DNA of 64,000 bases, from assembly GCA_033675265.1 (NCBI GenBank), contig JAUJYZ010000472.1, positions 477,203 through 541,202 on the forward strand, in the 5' to 3' direction. The translations under genes were made by a program, and so were the position numbers. Shown here piece by piece: positions 31,557 through 45,800 of this stretch (position 1 is the stretch's first letter; each line of letters starts with the position of its first letter). This stretch comes from Actinostola sp. cb2023. Its lineage: Eukaryota > Cnidaria > Anthozoa > Actiniaria > Actinostolidae. The notes under the pieces are model-generated. The model worked only from the letters and a program-made list of their open reading frames with translations. It searched no databases and was not told where the DNA came from.

Positions 31557-32004
31557 CCGGGGGGTGGGGGTACTATTATATATTTATATATTTGCTGTAC
31601 GGGTATATGCCGCAGGATAGGGTATGGTTTTTGAGCTTTTGGTCGTAGATAGGGTATACATTTCACCCTAAAATGTCTTGAATAGGGTCTGCAATTCTGA
31701 CAAGGATCGTAACTTTCAGTTTAGGTACTGATTAATTATATTTTGATTTTTGAAAAAAGTGCCTCACTATACAGGATTATTACTAACTAGTACTATGTTG
31801 TCAATAATTGTCTAAAACAGGGTATATAATTTCCCTCGAGTCATAGATATGGTCCACTTTTTACCGATCAGTTTTGAACAGGGTATGAATTTTCAAGATA
31901 TCGCTGTCTTAGATAGGGTCGGGGTTTACGGCGGAATCCAGCAGGACACCCCTATCAAAATATCAAAACCCAGACCAAGTACCCCCCCCCCCCCCTCCCC
32001 CCAA
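31557..32004. mobile_element. poly-G/poly-C-ended MITE, second copy of the type
   Basis: It starts CCGGGGGGTGGGGGTACTAT and ends GTACCCCCCCCCCCCCCTCC. Inside are repeated GATAGGGT/ACAGGGTAT motifs typical of this MITE type. No clean target duplication. Confidence 0.6.
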
Positions 32005-32369
32005 GTTATCAAAAATAATATTAACTTTGTGCATGAAATGTATTCGCCTCTGCGGCAGAGTAGCAGATACATTTTGTTGTGTAGACAGAGTATCATTTTT
32101 GCAAAGACCACATAGCTTTTCAAATACCTCGAGTATCCCTCTCACATTTACTCACAAGGTTATTTCAACAGTATAAATTCTACCTCACACGGACTACTTG
32201 TGGTTGATTATTATAACACATAAAATAATACTCTTTCCATTTAATACTAACCGAAGTTGATGTTTTTTTTCAAGCACAATCCTCACTCATTGTATAGTTG
32301 TGTCCAAATGGTCTCATTTCCGGTCAGCGGCTGATATTTGCGTGACATTTCCGGGTTTTTACAATTGGC

Positions 32370-33215
32370 CATTACAAAAAAGAGCAGGGGACTGGGTCCA
32401 AGTCCGTAAAACTAATTCAATAAGAAACTAGCAAAAGTGGGCAACATTTTCTGACAGAGCAGATCAAACTTAGCTAATCTGGAAAGTTTGGTGAACTTTG
32501 ACTTAATATTGACGATGCTAGAGGGCATCAAAGATGTACATTTTCCCATACAAACTCTTTATTTTTTTACGTTGTCTACCCAAACCATACATTCACTGTA
32601 AAATTTCAAAATTTCAAAAGTTTATAATTCCGACAGAATTCGCTCAAATCACATCAAACTTTGCACATATGATAATTTCAACATGTTGAAATTCGTAATT
32701 ACATTACATTCTCGTACCCAGAGCCCACTCCTCATTTGGTTTGTCGCTGGCTCTGGGAAACCCTGAACTGAATTTTAGCGAATTTCATTGGCTGTTGAAA
32801 TCAACAATGAATGATCGTATTTGATTGGTCCATGAGATAAACAAAGATTCAAACTTGCAAAGCGAACGAAGCGAATGACAGCGACGGTTGTAGTAATTTC
32901 ATACTATATTATTTTCAAAATCTATATACCTTTTTTGAATAATAAATCAATGGAAACTGTGTAGACATAAATTCGTGAATGGAGATCTAACAATACATAA
33001 ATTATAAAAGTAACGGCTACAGACACAATCTGGACACAAACGATTGTACTCGCTTTGAGCATTCAAAGGAATATTTTTATAATTCGAGAGAAACAATAAC
33101 AAAGCGGAAGATGCAAGATTATATTAGAACATGTATTTATCGTCCAGCCTTTATCGCAACAGAGCCAGTATGGCGCGCCGTTACCACCAAAAATACGTCG
33201 ACTGCAAAACGATCA
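32370..33215. other. no gene recognised
   Basis: AT-rich unique-looking sequence. A CCAGAGCC...GGCTCTGGG pairing occurs near 32718-32758. No coding region supported. Confidence 0.4.
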
Positions 33216-33680
33216 AGGATGACGATCCAGTCAATTGACAAACGATCCAGTCAATTGACAAACGATCCAGTCAGTTGTCAAACGATCCAGTCAGTTGTCA
33301 AATGATCCAGTCAAATGACAAACAATCCAGTGTTTGGTGACGTGTCAGTTGTCAAACGATCCTGTCATTTGATAAACGATGCAGTGAAATCACAAACAAT
33401 CCAGTCAAACCACAAACAATCCAGTCAAATGACAAACGATCCTGTCATTTGATAAACGATGCAGTGAAATCACAAACGATCCTGTCAAATGACAAACAAT
33501 CCAGTCAAATGACAAACGATCCTGTCATTTGATAAACGATGCAGTGAAATCACAAACAATCCAGTCAAACCACAAACAATCCAGTCAAATGACAAACGAT
33601 CCTGTCATTTGATAAACGATGCAGTGAAATCACAAACGATCCAGTCAAATGACAAACAATCCAGTCAGTTGTCAAACGCC
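33216..33680. repeat. 20-bp minisatellite, about 23 copies
   Basis: Unit CAAACGATCCAGTCAATTGA with variants (CCTGTCATTTGATAAACGAT, GCAGTGAAATCACAAACAAT). A block of about 100 bp in the second half (CCTGTCATTTGATAAACGATG...) recurs three times, giving a short higher-order pattern. Confidence 0.93.
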
Positions 33681-34246
33681 ACGCATGCAGTTCAGTCGAT
33701 TGTATTAAAAACAGTCAAGTCAGCAGTGGAGTCAACCAACAAACAATTCAAAAGCATTCAGTCCAGCTTGTTGATTTATTGACACTGGCGAAACCCAGTC
33801 ATCAAATAATACCAGTTGGCGCTATTCAATGCTGAAAGGTTGAACTACCAAATTATACACGCAGGTCATGACTTTGGGGGGAGGGGTACGCTCATTATTG
33901 TAATTGTAGTTTCTTGCTATAAACTAAATACATTGACACTGAAATAAAGTCATTATTATTTTATTTTTATTATTATTGCTGTCTTCAATATCTTTTGCTC
34001 ATTTTCATCAGAAGCTAGAAGAAATAGATGAAGAATGACGTGAGCTTGCATCGTTCATGTAATCTGCTAATGCATCAAATAAGTTACCCGATTAAAGATT
34101 AAAGATCTTTCTCAAATGATTTCAATTTCAACATGGATTTTTGATGTTTTCTGATAGATACTTTCAGAGCATTTTCGAAGCGCTCAAAAAAATCATAAAA
34201 TGGACGATAAAATTCAAAAATTAAAATAAAATTTATAAAAGCAACT
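33681..34246. other. no gene recognised
   Basis: Starts as decayed minisatellite (CAGTCAAGTCAGCAGTGGAG) and becomes AT-rich sequence with a TTATTATT run near 33950. Immediately precedes the Mutator-like ORF. Confidence 0.4.
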
Positions 34247-34597
34247 ATGAAGCTAATATATATTGAAAAGCCCAAGCCATCTGAACCCAAGGAAGATGCA
34301 TTAGATGATCTATCTATCACAGGATTCAGGTTGTTCGATATGGAACTTTTAAGTCAAGCATTCTCATCTCTACCATGTGCTGAATGTGGAAATTTTCAAG
34401 TGACTCTGATGGAAAACCACTTTGAAAGGAAGAGTTGTGCTTCAAGTCTTCGACTTTTGTGCGAGAACTGTGGATGGAAACGCGAGTTTAACACATCCAA
34501 GAAGCAGTGCAAAAGCTTTGAAGTAAATAGGAGACTTATTTATGCTATGAGGTCATTAGGTAAAGGACACAGTGGAGCAAAGCACTGCGGAGTATAA
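34247..34597 (+). pseudogene. Mutator-like transposase, N-terminal zinc-binding domain, truncated
   Basis: A 116-codon ORF. LPCAECGNFQVTL ... LRLLCENCGWKREFNTS gives two CxxC pairs, followed by FEVNRRLIYAMRSLGKGHSG. This order (CxxC, CxxC, TS, FxVNRRxxYAMRxxGxGHxG) is that of the conserved domain of animal Mutator-like transposases. The frame stops at TAA 34595-34597, in the middle of the KHxCG motif, where the catalytic core should follow. The core is deleted and the C-terminus follows at once. Confidence 0.75.
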
Positions 34598-34709
34598 GCA
34601 GACTGAGACAGTTAAGAATAGAAGAAAAGTACTAAGAGGTTCTAAAAAGAAGAAAGAAGACAAAAAACAGCAAGCAGAGGGAGTAACTTATGCTGCAGGA
34701 GAGTTTTAG
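34593..34709 (+). pseudogene. Mutator-like transposase, C-terminal tail fused after internal deletion
   Basis: In the next frame, open across the junction, the sequence reads KNRRKVLRGSKKKKEDKK and ends GVTYAAGEF then TAG. A basic linker ending in TYxAGxF is the usual C-terminus of this transposase family as I remember it. The central part is missing, so this is a deletion derivative, probably mobilised in trans if at all. Confidence 0.6.
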
Positions 34710-35287
34710 TGGCCATAAGCTCTTATGCATGAAGCTTATGTTAAATTTAATCAAAATTTTAACTTTAAGTCCATTTTTCTGAGAAAGCAGGTTTTAGTAC
34801 AACTTGTCATAGCTTAACATTTCTCCTTTAAGAACTATGTAACATACTACAATGAAACTTGGTGTAGCTCTTTGTTAACACTACCTCAGTGCAATGAACC
34901 AAAAAAATATTATTATTTTCTTAATTAACATTATTATTAGGATAATTTCAATCTGGGCGGAGCCCAAAAAATGATATTTATGCAAATAATCCTAATATTT
35001 TCTGATTTGAATAAAACACATTGATTTTTTTAGGTTCATTGCATAGAGCATATGTAGAGCATATTCTGAAACTTTCAGAGGTACAGCATATGTATTTATA
35101 GAGCTACAGCTGTTAGCATGGAGCTATCATTCCGAGGATCAAAGGGCGTGTCCTCGTTACCATGGCAACTGTTGATGTAAAAAACTGTGCCAAACTATTT
35201 CTCTAACTCAGTGGAGAATATATTTATTAAAAACACTTTGGTTTAAACTTGTTTCAAATGTTGTCAAAATTTGGGTATCATACCACC
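34710..35287. other. probable 3' non-coding part of the Mutator-like derivative
   Basis: AT-rich. A GGATAATTTCAATCTGGGC...GCCCAAAAAATGAT...AATAATCC imperfect hairpin lies at 34939-34992. Element end not determined. Confidence 0.35.
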
Positions 35288-36846
35288 CAGGAGCCCATAA
35301 GTAGGAGCGTCCATGCTCTATACTGGGTCTATGTCACAGCGTTTTCACAAGTGTGGTTATTTTTAGAACAGTTTTTCCGCGAAAGAAGGTCAATTGACCA
35401 ATCAGAGAACGTTTCCGGTATGGCGGTTTCATTTCCGGTTTCACGTCAAAAATAAAATGACGGAATTTCGAAAGACCCGAAGAGATGAATGTACAAATAA
35501 AAGTCAGGATTATCGAGTTTTCTTTGTGTCTGATTCACAATTTTATCATACCAACAACAACAAGGCCGCTACTTTGAACCTTGACCTAAAATTCTAGACT
35601 GCGTTTCCCGAACGAAGTGAACTTACAGGATTTGAATTGAAGTGATGGCCAGGCGGTTTCGTGGCAGAGTTTCGAGGATAGATAATGTGAACGCGTGTTT
35701 TCTGATCAGAAATATCAGTTCCTGTTTACCTCACGGAGAAATACAAACGTATTATGAAGCGTTGTGCCTCTGAAACGTTAGAAAGTCAAAGTTAAAGTCA
35801 AGTAAGGTGCATTGAAAGCCGATAGTCTATTTAGGCAGTTGACTTGTAATTTGGTTTTTCGCTTCTGTCAATCAACATGAAAAATCAGAAAACTTAAAAA
35901 TAAAAGTCAGAAGACCCACCAAATGGAAACCAAATATGATTTTGAGCTACATTATGAATCATTCGGTCCGAAGAATGTATCAGTTTAGTTTTCAATTCGT
36001 TTGAGTTTTGAATTTGATTAATTGACAAGTTCCCCACAAGTTCCAGCCGACTGTTTGAATGTCTGAGTACCGGCGCAGTATTCAAGAAGGTCACTGAATT
36101 TAAAAACAAAGCAATTTTGAGTCAGTTTCGCTCAACTATTCGGCTTTATATTGACAGTGAAGCGTGTGTATAAAATAAAAAACTCAGTGAAACCATTAAA
36201 TTAAACATCAAAACTTGAATGGTGTTTTTATTAATATATTTCAAAATCGGCAGACTCACAAACATATTCACAATCCATTTTTAAGTCATTTTAGGTAACA
36301 GAAAAGACAGACACAACAAATGACAACAAACACGCTTACTTTCACCAATCTTATTCGTAATTTGATTCACTCGTCTTGTCGCTCATGCGGCAGTTTCAGC
36401 GAATTTGTTTTTGAATAGCTTTGTCAGTCTTCAAACTCCACAACGATAATTACAATGATACCACTAAACCACATCCAAGAATAAATTGAATTCACTTTCT
36501 GACGAAATCAGTAGTTTAGACGAAAATATGTCTTTGAAAGTCTTCGGCTAATTTGCATCCACACGCTACAACAGCTTCTCAGTCGTCCCTTCGTGTTGGA
36601 GTTCTTCGAACCACTACTAGCTTTGGATGCCTTTAGAAGCACAATCGTCACCACTATCACTTTCAAGTGATTCTGTTGTACCGAATTTTACCTGCCATCT
36701 CATCAAAATTCAAAAAATACGTCACACAGGAAACGTTCTCTGATTGGTCAAAATTCGCGGGAAAACAGTTCTAAAAATAACTACACCTGTGAAAACGCTG
36801 TGACACTACCCAATACCGTATGGACGCTCCTACTTATGGGCTCCTG
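35288..36846. mobile_element. 1.56-kb TIR element with 6-bp target duplication
   Basis: ACCACC flanks both sides (35282-35287 and 36847-36852). TIRs of about 130 bp start CAGGAGCCCATAAGTAGGAG and include CACAGCGTTTTCACA and GACCAATCAGAGAACGTTTCC. No transposase; the longest internal frame is not convincing. The right end is immediately followed by the 17-bp satellite. A solo end of the family is at 5245. Confidence 0.88.
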
Positions 36847-36852
36847 ACCACC

Positions 36853-39800
36853 TTAATAACATGAATAAGTTAATATCTTGAATAATTTAATGCCATACAT
36901 AATTTAATCTCATGAATAAATTAATGTCATGATTAAGTTAATCTCTGAATAATTTAATGTAATGTCATGATTAATTTAATCTCATGAATAATTTATTATT
37001 CATGAATAAGTTAATCTCTTGAATAATTTAATGCCATACATAATTTAATATCATGAATAACTTACTCTCATGAATAAATTAATGGCATACATAATTTCAT
37101 GATGAACATTTTAATGCCATGAATAATTTAATGTCATGAATAAATTAATGTCATGAATAAGTTAATATCATGAATAATTTAATGCCATTAATAATTTAAT
37201 CTCATGAATAAATTAATAACATGAATAAGTTAATCTCTTGAATAATTTAATGCCATACATAATTTAATCTCATGAATAACTTACTCTCATGAATAAATTA
37301 ATGTCATGAATAAGTTAATCTCTTGAATAATTTAATGCCATACATAATTTAATCTCATGAATAACTTACTCTCATGAATAAATTAATGTCATGAATAAGT
37401 TAATCTCTTGAATAATTTAATGCCATACATAATTCAATCTCATGAATAACTTACTCTCATGAATAAATTATGACATACATAATTTCATATTATGAATATT
37501 TTAATGCCATGAATAATTTAATCTCATGAATAAATTAATGTGATGAAGAAGTTAATCTCTTGAATAATTTAATGCCATACATAATTTAATATCATGAATA
37601 ACTTACTCTCATGAATAAATTAATGGCATACATAATTTCATGATGAACATTTTAATGCCATGAATAATTTAATCTCATGAATAAATTAATGTCATGAATA
37701 AGTTAATATCATGAATAATTTAATGCCATTAATAATTTAATCTCATGAATAAATTAATAACATGAATAAGTTAATCTCTTGAATAATTTAATGCCATACA
37801 TAATTTAATCTCATGAATAACTTACTCTCATGAATAAATTAATGTCATGAATAAGTTAATCTCTTGAATAATTTAATGCCATACATAATTTAATCTCATG
37901 AATAACTTACTCTCATGAATAAATTAATGGCATACATAATTTCATATTATGAATATTTTAATGCCATGAATAATTTAATCTCATGAATAAATTAATGTGA
38001 TGAAGAAGTTAATCTCTTGAATAATTTAATGCCATACATAATTTAATATCATGAATAACTTACCCTCATGAATAAATTAATGGCATACATAATTTCATGA
38101 TGAATATTTTAATGCCATGAATAATTTAATCGCATGAATAAATTAATGTCATGAATAAGTTAATATCATGAAAAATTTAATGCCATGAATAATTTAATCT
38201 CATGAATAAATTAATAACATGAATAAGTTAATCTCTTGAATAATTTAATGCCATACATAATTTAATCTCATGAATAACTTACTCTCATGAATAAATTAAT
38301 GTCATGAATAAGTTAATCTCTTGAATAATTTAATGCCATGAATAATTTAATCTCATGAATAACTTACTCTCATTTATAAATTAATGTCATGAATAAGTTA
38401 ATCTCTTGAATAATTTAATGCCATACATAATTTAATCTCATGAATAACTTACTTTCATGAATAAATTAATGTCATGAATAAGTTAATCTCTTGAATAATT
38501 TAATGCCATACATATTTCAATCTCATGAATAACTTACTTTCATGAATAAATTAATGTCATGAATAAGTTAATCTCTTGAATAATTTAATGCCATACATAA
38601 TTCAATCTCATGAATAACTTACTCTCATGAATAAATTAATGGCATTAAAATAAAAAAATAAAATAAAAAAATAAAAAAAATGAATAAGTTAATCTCTTGA
38701 ATAATTTAATGCCATACATAATTTAATCTCATGAATAACTTACTTTCATGAATAAATTAATGTCATGAATAAGTTAATCTCTTGAATAATTTAATGCCAT
38801 ACATAATTTAATCTCATGAATAACTTACTTTCATGAATAAATTAATGTCATGAATAAGTTAATCTCTTGAATAATTTAATGCCATACATAATTCAATCTC
38901 ATGAATAACTTACTCTCATGAATAAATTAATGGCATACATAATTTCATATTATGAATATTTTAATGCCATGAATAATTTAATCTCATGAATAAATTAATG
39001 TGATGAAGAAGTTAATCTCTTGAATAATTTAATGCCATACATAATTTAATATCATGAATAACTTACTCTCATGAATAAATTAATGGCATACATAATTTCA
39101 TATTATGAATATTTTAATGCCATGAATAATTTAATCTCATGAATAAATTAATGTGATGAATAAATTAATGTCATGAATAAGTTAATCTCTTGAATAATTT
39201 AATGCCATACATAATTCAATCTCATGAATAACTTACTCTCATGAATAAATTAATGGCATACATAATTTCATGATGAACATTTTAATGCCATGAATAATTT
39301 AATGTCATGAATAAATTAATGTCATGAATAAGTTAATATCATGAATAATTTAATGCCATTAATAATTTAATCTCATGAATAAATAATAACATGAATAAGT
39401 TAATCTCTTGAATAATTTAATGCCATACATAATTTAATCTCATGAATAACTTACTCTCATGAATAAATTAATGTCATGAATAAGTTAATCTCTTGAATAA
39501 TTTAATGCCATGAATAATTTAATCTCATGAATAACTTACTCTCATTTATAAATTAATGTCATGAATAAGTTAATCTCTTGAATAATTTAATGCCATACAT
39601 AATTTAATCTCATGAATAACTTACTTTCATGAATAAATTAATGTCATGAATAAGTTAATCTCTTGAATAATTTAATGCCATACATAATTTAATCTCATGA
39701 ATAACTTACTCTCATGAATAAATTAATGCCATACATAATTTAATGCCATACATAACTTAGCCTCATAAATAATTTAATGCCATGAATAATTTAATCTCAT

Positions 39801-42800
39801 GAATAAATTAATGTCATGAATAAGTAAATCTCTTTAATAATTTAATGCCATACATAATTTAATCTCATGAATAACTTACTCTCATGAATAAATTAATGTC
39901 ATGAATAAGTTAATATCTTGAATAATTTAATGCCATACATAATTTAATATCATGAATAACTTACTCTCATGACTAATTTAATATCATGAATAACTTACTC
40001 TCATGACTAATTAATCTTATGAATAAATTAGTCTCATAAATAATTTAATGCCATGAATAACTTACTCTCATGAATATTTTAATGCCATGAATAATTTAAT
40101 CTCATGAATAAATTAATGTCATGAATAAGTTAATCTCTTGAATAATTTAATGCCATACATAATTTAATCTCATGAATAACTTACTCTCATGAATAATTTA
40201 ATATCATGAATAACTTACTCTCATGAATAAATTAATGGCATACATAATTTCATGATGAATATTTTAATGCCATGAATAATTTAATATCATGAATAAATTA
40301 ATGTCATAAATAAGTTAATCTCTTGAATAATTTAATGCCATGAATAATTTAATATCATGAATAAATTAATGTCATGAATAAGTTAATCTCTTGAAAAATT
40401 GAAGCCATACATAATTTTATCTCATGAATAACTTACTCTCATGACTAATTTAATATCATGAATAACTTACTCTCATGAATAATTTAATATCATGAATAAC
40501 TTACTCTCATGACTAATTTAATAGCATGAATAACTTACTCTCATGAATAATTTAATAGCATGAATAACTTACTCTCATGAATAAATTAATGGCATACATA
40601 ATTTCATGATGAACATTTTAATGCCATGAATAATTTAATGTCATGAATAAATTAATGTCATGAATAAGTTAATATCATGAATAATTTAATGCCATTAATA
40701 ATTTAATCTCATGAATAAATTAATAACATGAATAAGTTAATCTCTTGAATAATTTAATGCCATACATAATTTAATCTCATGAATAACTTACTCTCATGAA
40801 TAAATTAATGTCATGAATAAGTTAATCTCTTGAATAATTTAATGCCATGAATAATTTAATATCATGAATAAATTAATGTCATGAATAAGTTAATCTCTTG
40901 AAAAATTAAAGCCATACATAATTTTATCTCATGAATAACTTACTCTCATGACTAATTTAATATCATGAATAACTAACTTACTCTCATGAATAATTTAATA
41001 TCATGAATAACTTACTCTCATGACTAATTAATCTTTAATAATTTAATGCCATACATAATTTAATCTCATGAATAACTTACTCTCATGAATAAATTAATGT
41101 CATGAATAAGTTAATATCTTGAATAATTTAATGCCATACATAATTTAATATCATGAATAACTTACTCTCATGACTAATTTAATATCATGAATAACTTACT
41201 CTCATGACTAATTAATCTTATGAATAAATTAGTCTCATAAATAATTTAATGCCATGAATAACTTACTCTCATGAATATTTTAATGCCATGAATATTTTAA
41301 TGCCATGAATAATTTAATCTCATGAATAAATTAATGTCATGAATAAGTTAATCTCTTGAATAATTTAATGCCATACATAATTTAATCTCATGAATAACTT
41401 ACTCTCATGACTAATTTAATATCATGAATAACTTACTCTCATGAATAAATTAATGGCATACATAATTTCATGATGAATATTTTAATGCCATGAATAATTT
41501 AATATCATGAATAAATTAATGTCATAAATAAGTTAATCTCTTGAATAATTTAATGCCATGAATAATTTAATATCATGAATAAATTAATGTCATGAATAAG
41601 TTAATCTCTTGAAAAATTAATGCCATACATAATTTTATCTCATGAATAACTTACTCTCATGACTAATTTAATATCATGAATAACTTACTCTCATGAATAA
41701 TTTAATATCATGAATAACTTACTCTCATGACTAATTTAATAGCATGAATAACTTACTCTCATGAATAAATTAATGGCATACATAACTTCATGATGAATAT
41801 TTTAATTACATGAATAATTTAATCTCATGAATAAATTAATGTCATGAATAAGTTAATCTCTTGAATATTTTAATGCCATGAATAATTTAATATCATGAAT
41901 AAATTAATGTCATGAATAAGTTAATCTCTTGAATAATTTAATGCCATGAATAATTTAATCTCATGAATAACTTACTCTCATGTATAAATTAATGGCATAC
42001 ATAACTTCATGATGAATATTTTAATGCCATGAATAATTTAATCTCATGAATAACTTACTTTCATGAATAAATTAATGTCATGAATAAGTTAATCTCTTGA
42101 ATAATTTAATGCCATACATAATTCAATCTCATGAATAATTTAATCTCATGAATAAATTAATGTCATGAATAAGTCATGAATAATATCATGAATAATTTAA
42201 TGCCATTAATAATTTAATCTCATGAATAAATTAATAACATGAATAAGTTAATCTCTTGAATAATTTAATGCCATACATAATTTAATCTCATGAATAACTT
42301 ACTCTCATGAATAAATTAATGCCATACATAATTTAATGCCATACATAACTTAGCCTCATAAATAATTTAATGCCATGAATAATTTAATCTCATGAATAAA
42401 TTAATGTCATGAATAAGTAAATCTCTTGAATAATTTAATGCCATACATAATTTAATCTCATGAATAACTTACTCTCATGAATAAATTAATGTCATGAATA
42501 AGTTAATATCTTGAATAATTTAATGCCATACATAATTTAATATCATGAATAACTTACTCTCATGACTAATTTAATATCATGAATAACTTACTCTCATGAC
42601 TAATTAATCTTATGAATAAATTAGTCTCATAAATAATTTAATGCCATGAATAACTTACTCTCATGAATATTTTAATGCCATACATAATTTAATCTCATGA
42701 ATAACTTACTCTCATGAATAAATTAATGTCATGAATAAGTTAATTTCTTGAATAATTTAATGCCATACATAATTTAATCTCATGAATAACTTACTCTCAT

Positions 42801-45800
42801 GTATAAATTAATGGCATACATAACTTCATGATGAATATTTTAATGCCATGAATAATTTAATCTCATGAATAAATTAATGTCATGAATAAGTTAATTTCTT
42901 GAATAATTTAATGCCATACATAATTTAATCTCATGAATAAATTAATGTCATAAATAAGTTAATCTCTTGAATAATTTAATGCCATGAATAATTTAATATC
43001 ATGAATGAAAATTAATGTCATGAATAAGTTAATCTCTTGAAAAATTAAAGCCATACATAATTTAATCTCATGAATAACTTACTCTCATGACTAATTTAAT
43101 ATCATGAATAACTAACTTACTCTCATGAATAATTTAATATCATGAATAACTTACTCTCATGAATAATTAATCTTATGAATAAATTAGTCTCATAAATAAT
43201 TTAATGCCATGAATAACTTACTCTCATGACTAATTTAATATCATGAATAACTTACTCTCAAGAATAAATTAATGGCATACATAACTTCATGATGAATATT
43301 TTAATGCCATGAATAATTTAATCTCATGACTAATTTAATATCATGAATAACTTACTCTCATGAATAATTTAATATCATGAATAACTTACTCTCATGACTA
43401 ATTAATCTTAGGAATAACTTACTCTCATGAATAAATTAATGGCATACATAACTTCATGATGAATATTTTAATGCCATGAATAATTTAATCTCATGAATAA
43501 ATTAATGTCATGAATAAGTTAATCTCTTGAATAATTTAATGTCATACATAATTTAATATCATACATAATTTAATCTCATGAATAAATTAATGCCATGAAT
43601 AATTTTATCTCATGAATAAGTTAATATCATGAATAACTTACTCTCATGACTAATTTAATATCACGAATAACTTACTCTCATGAATATTTTAATGCCATGA
43701 ATAATTTAATCTCATGAATAAATTAATGTCATGAATAAGTTAATCTCTTGAATAATTTAATGCCATACATAATTTAATATCATACATAATTTAATATCAT
43801 ACATAATTTAATATCATACATAATTTAATCTCATGAATAAATTAATGCCATGAATAATTTAATCTCATGAATAAGTTAATCTCTTGAATAATTTAATGTC
43901 ATGATTAATTTAATCTCATGAATAACTTACTCTCATGAATAATTTAATGTATTGTCATGATAAATTTAATCTCATGAATAACTTGCTCTCATGAATAATT
44001 TACTCTTATGAATAACTTAGCCTCATAAATAATTTAATGCCATGATTAATTTAATATCATGAATAACTTACTCTCATGAATAAATTAATGGCATACATAA
44101 TTTCATGATGAACATTTTAATGCCATGAATAATTTAATGTCATGAATAAATTAATGTCATGAATAAGTTAATCTCTTGAATAATTTAATGCCATACATAA
44201 TTTAATATCATGAATAAACTTACTCTCATGAATAAATTAATGGCATACATAATTTCATGATGAACATTTTAATGCCATGAATAATTTAATGTCATGAATA
44301 AATTAATGTCATGAATAAGTTAATATCATGAATAATTTAATGCCATTAATAATTTAATCTCATGAATAAATTAATAACATGAATAAGTTAATCTCTTGAA
44401 TAATTTAATGCCATACATAATTTAATCTCATGAATAACTTACTCTCATGAATAAATTAATGTCATGAATAAGTTAATCTCTTGAATAATTTAATGCCATG
44501 AATAATTTAATATCATGAATAAATTAATGTCATGAATAAGTTAATCTCTTGAATAATTTAATGCCATGAATAATTTAATCTCATGAATAACTTACTCTCA
44601 TTTATAAATTAATGTCATGAATAAGTTAATCTCTTGAATAATTTAATGCCATACATAATTTAATCTCATGAATAACTTACTTTCATGAATAAATTAATGT
44701 CATGAATAAGTTAATCTCTTGAATAATTTAATGCCATACATAATTAATCTCATGAATAATTTAATCTCATGAATAAATTAATGTCATGAATAAGTTAATA
44801 TCATGAATAATTTAATGCCATTAATAATTTAATCTCATGAATAAATTAATAACATGAATAAGTTAATCTCTTGAATAATTTAATGCCATACATAATTTAA
44901 TCTCATGAATAACTTACTCTCATGAATAAATTAATGTCATGAATAAGTTAATCTCTTGAATAATTTAATGCCATGAATAATTTAATATCATGAATAAATT
45001 AATGTCATGAATAAGTTAATCTCTTGAATAATTTAATGCCATGAATAATTTAATCTCATGAATAACTTACTCTCATTTATAAATTAATGTCATGAATAAG
45101 TTAATCTCTTGAATAATTTAATGCCATACATAATTTAATCTCATGAATAACTTACTTTCATGAATAAATTAATGTCATGAATAAGTTAATCTCTTGAATA
45201 ATTTAATGCCATACATAATTCAATCTCATGAATAATTTAATGTCATGAATAAATTAATGTCATGAATAAGTTAATATCATGAATAATTTAATGCCATTAA
45301 TAATTTAATCTCATGAATAAATTAATAACATGAATAAGTTAATCTCTCTTGAATAATTTAATGCCATACATAATTTAATCTCATGAATAACTTACTCTCA
45401 TGAATAAATTAATGTCATGAATAAGTTAATCTCTTGAATAATTTAATGCCATGAATAATTTAATATCATGAATAAATTAATGTCATGAATAAGTTAATCT
45501 CTTGAATAATTTAATGCCATGAATAATTTAATCTCATGAATAACTTACTCTCATTTATAAATTAATGTCATGAATAAGTTAATCTCTTGAATAATTTAAT
45601 GCCATACATAATTTAATCTCATGAATAACTTACTTTCATGAATAAATTAATGTCATGAATAAGTTAATCTCTTGAATAATTTAATGCCATACATAATTCA
45701 ATCTCATGAATAATTTAATCTCATGAATAAATTAATGTCATGAATAAGTTAATATCATGAATAATTTAATGCCATTAATAATTTAATCTCATGAATAAAT

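Larger units (their letters stand above)
30708..32365. mobile_element. 1.66-kb element with 65-bp inverted ends
   Basis: ATTGTAAAAAAACCGGAAAT at 30708 through CACTTGGAC (30772) is mirrored by 32302-32365 (CCAAATGG...CCGGGTTTTTACAAT). The interior holds two other MITEs (30783-30980 and 31557-32004) and a GGCTTCCTGTGGTAG repeat. No transposase and no clear target duplication. Confidence 0.7.

Noticed and set aside
33216..33680. Possible CRISPR-like array in the 20-bp repeats
   Set aside because: Repeats are contiguous with no unique spacers, and the genome is eukaryotic.
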